Program-made: the position numbers and the translations under genes
The notes under the pieces: generated by a model
What the model was told of the DNA's origin: nothing
Databases searched by the model: none
Seen by the model: only the letters and a program-made list of their open reading frames with translations
Part shown: one piece after another, positions 1 through 6,134 of the stretch
How the letters are laid out: every line of letters begins with the position of its first letter
Position numbering within the stretch: position 1 is the stretch's first letter
From: DATBDE01 sp045805605
GTDB taxonomy: Bacteria > Actinomycetota > Thermoleophilia > Solirubrobacterales > Solirubrobacteraceae
Length of the DNA: 11,511 nt
Reading direction: 5' to 3'
Assembly (NCBI GenBank): GCA_045805605.1
Contig: JBJMKX010000108.1
Coordinates: 1-11,511, forward strand

Positions 1-612
1 TCGCTGCGCATGGAGGGCTACGAGGTCCGGATCGCCGGCGACGGCGAGTCCGCCCTCGCCGAGGCCGATGGCTTCAATCCCGACCTCGTGGTGCTCGACC
101 TCGGCCTGCCCACGGTCGACGGCATGGACGTGGCCCGCCACTTGCGCGAGCGCGGCGACGTGCCGATCCTCATCCTTACCGCCCGCGACGCGGTCGACGC
201 CCGCGTGGAGGGGCTCGACGCCGGCGCCGACGACTACCTGGTCAAGCCGTTCGAGCGCCAGGAGCTCCTCGCCCGCCTGCGCGCGCTCCTGCGCCGCCGC
301 CCGCCCCGCGGGTCGGCCGCGCTCGTCGTTGGGGACCTCTCGCTCAACCCCGACACGCACGAGGTCCATCGCGGCGAGCGGCCGATCGATTTAACCCAGC
401 GAGAGTTCGAGCTGCTCGAGTACCTCATGCGCAACGAGCGGCTCGTGATCTCGCGGCAGCGGCTGCTCGACGAGGTCTGGGGGTACGACCCCTTCTCCCA
501 GACCAACACGATCGAGGTGTTCGTCTCCAACCTGAGAAGGAAGCTCGAAGCGGGTGGTGAGCCTCGGCTCCTCCACACGATCCGCGGCGCAGGCTACGTA
601 CTCCGCGTATAG
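1..612 (+). CDS. OmpR/PhoB-family DNA-binding response regulator (5' end outside window)
   Basis: This is the output half of a two-component system: a receiver domain phosphorylated by the partner kinase and a winged-helix DNA-binding domain that controls target promoters. The reading frame is open from base 1, so the first roughly 20-25 residues, including the usual acidic pair, lie outside the window. Counting from the first codon, the phospho-acceptor is Asp33 in the VVLDLGLP segment (bases 97-99), the switch Thr is in LILTARD (Thr60), and the conserved Lys is in YLVKPF (Lys82). The winged helix spans about residues 104-203 and ends in the family-typical TIRGAGYVLRV. Its last 59 nt overlap the kinase gene, so the two are almost certainly co-translated partners. 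The family is clear; the signal and regulon cannot be read from sequence. Confidence 0.96.
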   Translation, partial: SLRMEGYEVRIAGDGESALAEADGFNPDLVVLDLGLPTVDGMDVARHLRERGDVPILILTARDAVDARVEGLDAGADDYLVKPFERQELLARLRALLRRRPPRGSAALVVGDLSLNPDTHEVHRGERPIDLTQREFELLEYLMRNERLVISRQRLLDEVWGYDPFSQTNTIEVFVSNLRRKLEAGGEPRLLHTIRGAGYVLRV

Positions 613-2002
613 GCGCGTCCCGGTCCGCTGGCGCCTCGCTGGCGGCTCGGCCGTCCTGACGCTGGTGATCCTGTGCGGCTTTGCGCTCGTCGTCGGCGCG
701 CTGACCATCCAGCGCATCCGTGACGACTTCGACGAGCAGACGCGCCTGGCCGCCAACGACCTCGCCGACCGCCTCGAGTACAAGATCGACCCGCGCACGG
801 GCCGGCCGGGCTGCGTCGGGCCCGACCTGGGCACCTATGCCGGCGCCGAGAACGCGGTCATCCGGGTCATCCGCGCCAACGGCCAGGTCCTCTGCCAGAC
901 CAACCACGCGCCCAACCTCGGCGTGCCGACCCGCGCGACCGACAACGTGCTGGGCTACCGCGTCGAGGCGCGCCCAGCCCAGCTGCTGGCCGGTGAGAGC
1001 GCGATCATCCAGTACGCGCGGCCGCTGTCCAACGTCGACCGCACCGTTGCGCGGGTGCGGCTGCTGCTCGCACTCGGCGTCCTCGGCGGTGGGGCGCTCG
1101 CCCTGCTCGCCGGCCTGTTCGTGGCGCGTCGGGCGATGCGGCCGATCGCCGAGCTGACCCGTGTGGCGGGCGAGATCGAGCGCACGCGCGACCCCTCGCT
1201 CGAGGTGCCCCACCCCGAGGCCGAGGACGAGGTCGCCGAGCTGGCGCGCACGCTCGAGGGCATGTTGGCGGCGCTGGACCAGTCACGGGCTCAGACCGAG
1301 GCGATGCTCGAGCGCCAGCGCCGGTTCATTGCTGACATCTCGCACGAGCTGCGCACCCCGCTGACCAGCGTGCTCGCCAACCTCGAGCTGCTCTCGATGA
1401 TGCTCGAGGGCGAGGAGAAGGACACCGCGGAGTCGGCCTTGCGCTCGACCAAGCGGATGCGGCGGCTGGTGGCCGACCTGCTGCTGCTCGCCCGCACCGA
1501 CGCCGGGCGCGTGTCGGCCCGGACGCCCACCGACCTCGCCGGCGTGGTCATGGACGCCGCCGCCGAGCTCGAGCCGATCGCCGACGGGCACGAGATCGCC
1601 GTCGACGCCGAGGAGGCGATCGTCCACGGGGCGCGCGACGAGCTGGTGCGGATGGCCTCCAACCTCATGGCCAACGCGATCCGCCACACGCCGCCCGGCA
1701 CGCACATCCACGCCACGGTCGCACGGGACGACGGCGAGGTCGAGCTGGCGGTGGCCGACGACGGGCCCGGGGTCCCGGCCGACCTCGCCCCCCACGTGTT
1801 CGAGCGCTTCGTCCGTGGCGGCGGCGACCGCGCCGGCTCGTCCGGGCTCGGCCTGGCGATCGTCCGCGCGGTGGCCGAGGCGCACGGCGGGTCGGTCCGG
1901 CTCGAGTCGCCCGACGGCGGCGGCGCGCGCTTCGTGGTGCGGCTCCCGGCGGCGTCGCCGGCGCATGAGCCGGCGCTCGAACCCGTCTCCGTCGGCAGCT
2001 AG
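554..2002 (+). CDS. Membrane sensor histidine kinase with HAMP domain
   Basis: A 482-residue inner-membrane kinase that would phosphorylate the response regulator encoded just upstream. Seen in order: short cytoplasmic N-terminus; TM1 about residues 32-52; an extracytoplasmic sensor of roughly 110 residues; TM2 about 167-190; HAMP about 190-243; H-box DISHELRTPL with His264; N-box with Asn374 in NLMANAIRH; G1 DDGPGVP (402-408); F-box FERF (416-419); G2 GLGLAIV (431-437). All catalytic boxes are intact. The start is GTG at 554 (GTG at 557 is an alternative). Downstream alternatives fall inside TM1, so the 59-nt overlap with the regulator looks real; a purine-rich GAAGGAAG lies upstream near base 538. 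The sensor domain carries only two cysteines, Cys87 and Cys114, which could pair. The gene converges with the - strand operon, leaving 13 nt between stop codons. Confidence 0.96.
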   Translation: MVSLGSSTRSAAQATYSAYRRVPVRWRLAGGSAVLTLVILCGFALVVGALTIQRIRDDFDEQTRLAANDLADRLEYKIDPRTGRPGCVGPDLGTYAGAENAVIRVIRANGQVLCQTNHAPNLGVPTRATDNVLGYRVEARPAQLLAGESAIIQYARPLSNVDRTVARVRLLLALGVLGGGALALLAGLFVARRAMRPIAELTRVAGEIERTRDPSLEVPHPEAEDEVAELARTLEGMLAALDQSRAQTEAMLERQRRFIADISHELRTPLTSVLANLELLSMMLEGEEKDTAESALRSTKRMRRLVADLLLLARTDAGRVSARTPTDLAGVVMDAAAELEPIADGHEIAVDAEEAIVHGARDELVRMASNLMANAIRHTPPGTHIHATVARDDGEVELAVADDGPGVPADLAPHVFERFVRGGGDRAGSSGLGLAIVRAVAEAHGGSVRLESPDGGGARFVVRLPAASPAHEPALEPVSVGS

Positions 2003-2003
2003 G

Positions 2004-2024
2004 CCCCGAGGCGGCTCACTGGGG
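2004..2024. terminator. Possible weak convergent terminator hairpin
   Basis: Between the convergent stop codons, CCCC (2004-2007) can pair with GGGG (2021-2024) and GAG (2008-2010) with CTC (2015-2017), with a GCGG loop and an unpaired ACT bulge. There is no T-tract on either strand and the right arm runs into the YdeI-family coding sequence, so it is at best a weak or factor-assisted bidirectional terminator. It may be chance in such GC-rich DNA. Confidence 0.25.
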
Positions 2025-2591
2025 ATAGGGCGTCTCGCCGCGCTCCAGCATCTCGACGAACTGCTGCAGGCGGCGGGCGCGCGTCTCGGGCCGCTTGGCG
2101 TCGCGCAGGCGATAGAGGATCGCGTAGCGGTTCTGGCTCTTGAGGGTGGCGAAGGTTGCCCTGGCCTTGGGCCGGGCGTCAAGCTCGGCCTGCAGGTCGG
2201 CGGGCACGGTTGCCTGGCTCTGCGGCGCGTAGGCGGCGTCCCAGCGGCCGTCGGCCCTCGCCCGCTCGACCTCGGCCAGTCCGGCCGGGTGCATCCGCCC
2301 GGCTTCGGTCAGCGCCATGACCTTGTCGCGGTTGACCTGTGACCACTTGCTCCTCGGCCGCCGCGGCACGAAGCGCTGGAGGAAGTAGTCCTCGTCGTGG
2401 GCGTGGCGCACGGCGTCGATCCAGCCGAAGCACAGCGCCTCCTCGAGCGCCTCCGCGTGGGTGACGGTCTCGATGCCGCGGCCCTTCTTGGCGATCTTCA
2501 ACCACACGCCTGCGGGGTCGGCGTGGTGCTCCTCGAGCCACGCGCGCCACGCCTCCGCGGACGAGAAGGTGAGCGTCGGTTCTTCGCTCAG
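2016..2591 (-). CDS. YdeI/OmpD-associated (OmdA-like) family protein, CTG start
   Basis: A 191-residue protein of the YdeI/OmpD-associated ('bacteriocin-protection') family, whose biochemical role is not settled. Family segments seen: an N-terminal SSAEAWRAWLEEHH helix; GVWLKIAKKG; ALCFGWIDAV; the basic RFVPRRPRSKWSQVN stretch; DGRWDAAYAPQS; and the C-terminal NRYAILYRLRDAKRPETR followed by a helix. The frame stays open far upstream, but that part is out-of-frame translation of the neighbouring gene, and it offers no ATG or GTG near the conserved N-terminus. The natural start is CTG at 2591-2589, overlapping the upstream TGA as CTGA, with GAGGAGG 7 nt before it. This makes it the last gene of the operon, translationally coupled to the HCCA-isomerase-like gene. 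Family assignment is confident; the CTG start is inferred from context and length. Confidence 0.9.
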   Translation of the reverse strand: MSEEPTLTFSSAEAWRAWLEEHHADPAGVWLKIAKKGRGIETVTHAEALEEALCFGWIDAVRHAHDEDYFLQRFVPRRPRSKWSQVNRDKVMALTEAGRMHPAGLAEVERARADGRWDAAYAPQSQATVPADLQAELDARPKARATFATLKSQNRYAILYRLRDAKRPETRARRLQQFVEMLERGETPYPQ

Positions 2592-3127
2592 CGCACCGCC
2601 TCCTCGAGCCGGTCGTCGCCCCAGATGACCTTGCCCTCCACCACCACGGTGGGCACGCCGAAGGCTCCAAGGGCGAGCGCCCGGTCGGTGTTGGCCCGGA
2701 GGGCGACCTTGATCGCCGGGTCCTGCGTGGCCTCCAGGACCGCGCCCGGATCGAGCCCGGCCCGCTCGGCGGCGAGCACGACCGACGCCGGATCGTCGAG
2801 CGTGCGTCCGTCGACGAAGTGCACGCGGAACGCCTCGCGCGCGAACGGCTTGCCGCCGAAGACGGCGGCGCGCATGGCCATCAGGCTGTTCCCCGGCCAC
2901 GGCTCGGGCCAGCGCAGCGGCGGCAGTCCCCGCTCGGCGGCGCGGCGCTCGATCTTCCTGATGCCGTCGGCGCGCCCCGGGCCCAGCCCCCACGAGCTGC
3001 GCCCGGCGGCCTTGAACATCGCTCCGACCAGCACCGGCACCCACTCGACGTCGAGCAGGTCGTCGATGCGCTCCGCCGCAAGGTAGGCGTACGGCGAGTT
3101 CAGGTCGTAGAAGAACAGCGCAGGCAG
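2588..3127 (-). CDS. DsbA-fold protein, 2-hydroxychromene-2-carboxylate isomerase/GST-kappa-like, CTG start
   Basis: A 179-residue thioredoxin-fold protein with the helical insertion of the DsbA/GST-kappa group. The N-terminus reads FFYDLNSPYAYLAAER, the hallmark of 2-hydroxychromene-2-carboxylate isomerases: Ser11 sits where DsbA has its catalytic Cys, so this is not a CXXC disulfide oxidoreductase. The C-terminus carries the cis-Pro motif FGVPT (Pro159) and VIWGDDRL, also typical. Known members use glutathione to isomerise aromatic degradation intermediates; in an actinobacterium the thiol cofactor and substrate are unknown. The first GTG in frame (3040) would delete the first 29 residues, including the whole active-site strand. 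Between the in-frame TAG (the RNase J stop) and the conserved strand the only start-like codons are CTGs, at 3127 and 3118. The one at 3127 has GGAGGT 7 nt upstream. It lies 3 nt after rnj and overlaps the YdeI-family gene by 4 nt. Confidence 0.88.
   Translation of the reverse strand: MPALFFYDLNSPYAYLAAERIDDLLDVEWVPVLVGAMFKAAGRSSWGLGPGRADGIRKIERRAAERGLPPLRWPEPWPGNSLMAMRAAVFGGKPFAREAFRVHFVDGRTLDDPASVVLAAERAGLDPGAVLEATQDPAIKVALRANTDRALALGAFGVPTVVVEGKVIWGDDRLEEAVR
2599..2605 (-). promoter_or_regulatory. Shine-Dalgarno GAGGAGG deciding the CTG start of the YdeI-family gene
   Basis: On the - strand GAGGAGG is followed by a 7-nt spacer (2598-2592) and then CTG (2591-2589). The motif lies within the last codons of the upstream gene. 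Its strength and spacing are the main reason for placing the start at this CTG. Confidence 0.7.
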
Positions 3128-3130
3128 CGC

Positions 3131-4795
3131 CTAGACCTCCACCACGACCGGCAGCACCATCGGGCGACGGCGCAGGCGCTCGTAGACGAAGGCCGCGATG
3201 TCGTCGTGCAGGTACTGCTGCAGCAGGTCGATCTCACGCACGTCCTCGTCGGCCGCGCGCGCGAGCGACACGTCGACCGCGTCGCGGATGTCGTCGACCA
3301 CGCCGTCGACTTCCTCCAGGAACGGGACGCCGCGGAACATGACCTCGGCCGGCACCACCTGCTTGCCGTCCTGCTCGGAGATCGTCGCCACGACGATGAA
3401 GATGCCGTCGGCCGAGAGCATCCGCCGGTCACGCAGGGCGGCGTCCGCCGGGTCGCCGAGGTCGACGCCGTCGACGAACACCACGCCTGCGCGCTCGCGC
3501 GTCCCGAACCGCGCCCCGCCCTCGTCGATCTCCAGCGGCAGCCCGTTCTCGCCCTCGAAGATGGCGTCCGGGTGCATGCCGACGGCCTCGGCCAGGTCGG
3601 CGTGCAGGCGGATGCGCTTGTAGTCGCCGTGCACCGGCATCAAGTAGCGCGGCTGAACGAGGTTGAGCATGAGCTTGAGCTCCTCCGCGTAGCCGTGGCC
3701 GGAGGCGTGGATCGGCGCGTCGCGGCTGGTCAGGACGTCGCAGCCGATGTGGTAGAGGCGGTCGATCGTCTCGTTGACCGCCCGCTCGTTGCCCGGCACC
3801 GGCGTGGCGGAGAAGATCACCGTGTCGCCGTCGTGGAGCTTGACCGCCGGATGGTCGTGGTGGGCCATGCGGCGCAGCGCCGACAACGGCTCCCCCTGGG
3901 AGCCGGTGGAGATGACGACGAGCTTGTGGTCCGGGAAGTCGTCGATCTCGCGCGTCTGCAGCAGCATCCCCTCGGGGATCTCGATATGGCCGAGCGAGCG
4001 CCCGATGTTCACGTTCTTGCGCATCGAGCGCCCGATGAGCGCCACCTTGCGCCCGAGCTGCTGCGCGGCGTCGACCACTTGCTGGACGCGATGGATGTTC
4101 GATGCGAAGGAGGTCACGATGATGCGACCGTCGCAACGGCCGAACGCCTCCTCGAGGTGGGGGCCGACCACCGACTCGCTCGGCGAGAAGCCGGGGCGGT
4201 CGGCATTGGTGGAGTCGCCGCAGAGCAGGAGGAGGTCCTCAACGCCGAGCGCGGCCAGGCGCGAGACGTCGGCCGGCCGGCCGTCGACCGGGGTCTGGTC
4301 GAACTTGTAGTCCCCGGTGACCAGCACGGTGCCGAGCTCGGTGTGCAGCGCGACCGCGACCGAGTCCGGGATCGAGTGGGTCATGTGCACGAGCTCGAGC
4401 TCGAACGGGCCGAGCGCCACGCGCTGGCCGGGGTCGAGCTGCTCGAGCGGGGTCTCGGTGAGCTTGTGCTCGTCGAGCTTGGAGCGCGCCATCGCCATCG
4501 TCAGCCGCCCGCCGTAGACGATCGGGACGCGGTCCTGGCCGAGCTCCCGCAGCACCCAGGGCAGGGCCCCCACGTGGTCCTCGTGGCCGTGGGTGACGAC
4601 GATCGCCTCGAGGTCGTCGACGCGGTCGCGCAGGTAGGAGAAGTCCGGCAGGACGAGGTCGATGCCTAGCATCTCCGCGGTCGGGAAGCGCAGGCCGACG
4701 TCGACGAGCACGATTCGGCCGTCGAGCTCGACGACCAGCATGTTCTTCCCGATCTCCCCCAACCCGCCCAGGGGCAGGACCCTCAGTTTCGTCAC
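3131..4795 (-). CDS. rnj: Ribonuclease J (metallo-beta-lactamase/beta-CASP RNase)
   Basis: A 554-residue, full-length RNase J: a cytosolic 5'-to-3' exoribonuclease and endonuclease acting in mRNA decay and rRNA maturation. The N-terminus has RVLPLGGLGEIGKNM. The zinc-binding motif THGHEDH contains His69, His71, Asp73 and His74; further ligands are His140 (MTHSIPDS) and Asp162 (TGDYKFD). The beta-CASP domain shows ISTGSQGEP (about 295-303), HASGH (363-367) and the ligand His389 in MPVHGDYKR, followed by a C-terminal domain. The frame remains open for 257 codons upstream, but that is antiframe sequence of dapA. The true start is GTG at 4795 (MTKLRVLPLGG), overlapping the dapA TGA as GTGA, which implies translational coupling. 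No independent Shine-Dalgarno sequence is obvious. The dapA-rnj pairing is common in actinobacteria. The only departure noticed is Gly368 after HASGH, where Ala is more usual. Confidence 0.97.
   Translation of the reverse strand: MTKLRVLPLGGLGEIGKNMLVVELDGRIVLVDVGLRFPTAEMLGIDLVLPDFSYLRDRVDDLEAIVVTHGHEDHVGALPWVLRELGQDRVPIVYGGRLTMAMARSKLDEHKLTETPLEQLDPGQRVALGPFELELVHMTHSIPDSVAVALHTELGTVLVTGDYKFDQTPVDGRPADVSRLAALGVEDLLLLCGDSTNADRPGFSPSESVVGPHLEEAFGRCDGRIIVTSFASNIHRVQQVVDAAQQLGRKVALIGRSMRKNVNIGRSLGHIEIPEGMLLQTREIDDFPDHKLVVISTGSQGEPLSALRRMAHHDHPAVKLHDGDTVIFSATPVPGNERAVNETIDRLYHIGCDVLTSRDAPIHASGHGYAEELKLMLNLVQPRYLMPVHGDYKRIRLHADLAEAVGMHPDAIFEGENGLPLEIDEGGARFGTRERAGVVFVDGVDLGDPADAALRDRRMLSADGIFIVVATISEQDGKQVVPAEVMFRGVPFLEEVDGVVDDIRDAVDVSLARAADEDVREIDLLQQYLHDDIAAFVYERLRRRPMVLPVVVEV
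3135..3140 (-). promoter_or_regulatory. Shine-Dalgarno GGAGGT deciding the CTG start of the HCCA-isomerase-like gene
   Basis: GGAGGT lies within the last sense codons of the RNase J gene on the - strand. It is followed by a 7-nt spacer that contains the RNase J TAG stop, and then CTG at 3127-3125. Position and strength support CTG 3127 over CTG 3118. Confidence 0.7.
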
Positions 4796-5652
4796 GCGCG
4801 CGCCGGCTCGAGCAGTCCGTGCGCCTCGAGCACCGACCGCACCACCGCGAGCTCGCGGTCGTCGCACTCGACCAGCGGCAGGCGCAGCCCGCCGACGTCG
4901 TGGCCGAGCAGGTTGAGCGCCGCCTTGACGGGAGCGGGGCTCGCGGTGACGAACATGGCGTCGTAGACGTCGCGCAGCGACGCGTCGATCTCGGCCCGGC
5001 GGTCGGGCTCGTCGACCATCCGCCGCATCTCGTCGCCGACGATGTGGCTGGAGACGAGGATGCCCCCGGCGCCGCCGAAGTCCAGGGTCCGCGCGAGCAC
5101 CGCGTCGTTTCCGGCGTAGACCTGCAGGCCGTCGATCGGCCCAAGCTCGTCGTCGTTGGCCTGCTTTACCCCCACGATGCCGTCGATCTGGGCCAGCTCG
5201 GCCAGCAGGTCGGGAGGCATGTTGAGCGCGCATCGCGAAGGGATGTTGTAGAGGAGGATCGGGATGTCGGTGGCGCGTGCGATCTCGCGGAAGTGGGCCA
5301 CGATCCCTCGCCGGTTGGGCTTGTTGTAGTACGGCGCCACCGACAGGATGGCGTCGGCGCCGGCCTCGTCGACCTGCTCGGTCAGCTCGACCGCGTGGCG
5401 GGTGTCGTTCGACCCGGCACCGGCGATCACCGTGCCGCGATCGCCGACCTCGGACACCGCGAGCGCCACCAGGGCGACGTGCTCCTCGTCGGTCAGGGTC
5501 GCCGCCTCGCCCGTGGTCCCACCCACGACGATCCCGTGCGAGCCGTGGTCGAGCAGGTGCCGCCACAGGCGTACCGCCGCGTCCTCGTCGACGCGGCCGT
5601 CGGGCGCGAAGGGGGTAACCGATGCGGTCAGGATGGCGCCGAGATCGGCCAT
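4792..5652 (-). CDS. dapA: 4-hydroxy-tetrahydrodipicolinate synthase
   Basis: This enzyme condenses pyruvate with aspartate semialdehyde in the first committed step of the diaminopimelate/lysine pathway, in the cytosol. The protein is 286 residues, normal for the family. Visible active-site elements: GGTTGE (44-49) with Thr46/Thr47; YYNKP (108-112); YNIPSR with catalytic Tyr135 and Arg140; and the Schiff-base Lys163 in VGVKQA. The TIM-barrel pattern is complete, with AGND near residue 180. The ATG at 5652 is preceded by a modest GAGGG. It follows the Pro-rich hypothetical gene after 67 nt and overlaps rnj by 4 nt. DapB, which uses its product, lies one gene upstream, so two consecutive pathway steps are co-expressed. 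No riboswitch-like leader is visible in the short upstream gap. Confidence 0.97.
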   Translation of the reverse strand: MADLGAILTASVTPFAPDGRVDEDAAVRLWRHLLDHGSHGIVVGGTTGEAATLTDEEHVALVALAVSEVGDRGTVIAGAGSNDTRHAVELTEQVDEAGADAILSVAPYYNKPNRRGIVAHFREIARATDIPILLYNIPSRCALNMPPDLLAELAQIDGIVGVKQANDDELGPIDGLQVYAGNDAVLARTLDFGGAGGILVSSHIVGDEMRRMVDEPDRRAEIDASLRDVYDAMFVTASPAPVKAALNLLGHDVGGLRLPLVECDDRELAVVRSVLEAHGLLEPARA

Positions 5653-5669
5653 GGCCCTCAGGCTACTTC

Positions 5670-5685
5670 AGATCGCCCAGGATCT
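5670..5685 (-). other. Short perfect hairpin upstream of dapA
   Basis: In the 67-nt gap between the hypothetical gene and dapA, AGATC and GATCT form a 5-bp perfect stem around a 6-nt loop, ending 17 nt before the dapA ATG. No T-tract follows and no clear -35/-10 pair is visible in the gap. It could be an operator half-site pair or an mRNA hairpin, or chance. Confidence 0.25.
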
Positions 5686-5719
5686 CGGTCGCGCCCGTTC
5701 GCCGGTCTTCACCGCGCCG

Positions 5720-6103
5720 TTAGCCCGCCAGCGGGTCTCCGGAGGTCATCTTGGGCGGAGCGCCAGGATCGTCGTCGTCCCTCTCGTCCTCGGACGCGCT
5801 CGGCGCCGGCGCAGGAGTGGTCGGGGGTGCGGCCTGGGGCGGCGGAGCCGGCTCGGCCGCCTGCGCGGGCTCGCCGGGCGGTGCGGCCTGCGGCGGCGGA
5901 GCGGGCTGCCCGGCGGCCGGCGGCGCGACCGGCGCCTCGGGCTCAGCCGGCTGGATCGGGCGGCCATGCTTGTCGTACTCAACGGCGGGGGCATCGCCCT
6001 GCTGCTGCTGGCCGGTCGACTGCTTGTTGAAGTCCTTCTGGACCTCGTCCAGCTTCTGCTGCGCCTGGTCGGCGAGCTGCTTGGCCTTGTCAAGGAAGCC
6101 CAT
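5720..6103 (-). CDS. Hypothetical protein: short amphipathic helix plus Pro/Ala-rich tail
   Basis: I do not recognise this 127-residue protein as a named family. Residues 1-28 (MGFLDKAKQLADQAQQKLDE and following) look like a charged amphipathic helix or coiled coil. The opening is reminiscent of the small Rv0909/MT0933-type 'antitoxin' proteins, but the rest does not match. A short conserved-looking block VEYDKHGRPIQP follows (41-52). Then comes a disordered Pro/Ala/Glu tail (53-102) with the decamer PAPPPQAAPP twice (67-76, 85-94), an acidic patch EDERDDDD (105-112), and the end SGDPLAG. There is no signal peptide or membrane segment. The ATG at 6103 is chosen over upstream options because AGGAGAG (6108-6114) sits just before it and the MGFLDKAK start looks natural. 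It follows dapB by 31 nt and stops with TAA 67 nt before dapA, so it probably belongs to the dap operon. It may be a soluble scaffold or adaptor; function is unknown. Confidence 0.75.
   Translation of the reverse strand: MGFLDKAKQLADQAQQKLDEVQKDFNKQSTGQQQQGDAPAVEYDKHGRPIQPAEPEAPVAPPAAGQPAPPPQAAPPGEPAQAAEPAPPPQAAPPTTPAPAPSASEDERDDDDPGAPPKMTSGDPLAG
5826..5907 (-). repeat. 28-bp imperfect direct repeat, 54-bp period, in the Pro-rich gene
   Basis: Bases 5826-5853 and 5880-5907 match at 26 of 28 positions and are offset by 54 bp (18 codons). They encode the two PAPPPQAAPP copies in the same frame. This looks like one tandem duplication within the low-complexity tail and a possible site of length variation by slippage. 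Confidence 0.8.
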
Positions 6104-6134
6104 CGCTCTCTCCTGTCGCGGGTTGCCTACTAAA

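Noticed and set aside
1283..2182. 299-codon - strand frame opposite the kinase gene
   Set aside because: It runs across both the kinase gene and the YdeI-family gene, with no motifs; a shadow of real coding sequence.
2592..3044. N-terminal extension of the YdeI-family frame to an upstream start at 3044
   Set aside because: It is low-complexity Gly/Arg antiframe sequence of the HCCA-isomerase-like gene, and the family N-terminus begins at 2591.
2819..4669. 616-codon open frame on the + strand opposite the RNase J gene
   Set aside because: The translation is Arg/Val/His/Asp-rich with no domain pattern. It is the mirror of a GC-rich gene whose product is unmistakably RNase J; long antisense frames are expected at this GC content.
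4796..5566. N-terminal extension of the RNase J frame (frame open for 257 more codons)
   Set aside because: It lies entirely over dapA in another frame, is Arg-rich with no motifs, and RNase J has a proper N-terminus at GTG 4795. Not a fusion protein.
5670..5685. Lysine riboswitch or attenuator upstream of dapA
   Set aside because: The gap is only 67 nt and contains one 5-bp hairpin with no T-tract, far too short for a lysine aptamer.
4819..6030. 403-codon + strand open frame opposite dapA and the Pro-rich gene
   Set aside because: Composition is that of a mirror frame, with no recognisable motif and no plausible promoter or ribosome-binding context.
5720..6103. Reading the small Pro-rich protein as a toxin-antitoxin component
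   Set aside because: Only its first few residues resemble MT0933-type antitoxins; there is no adjacent toxin-like gene and the operon partners are metabolic.
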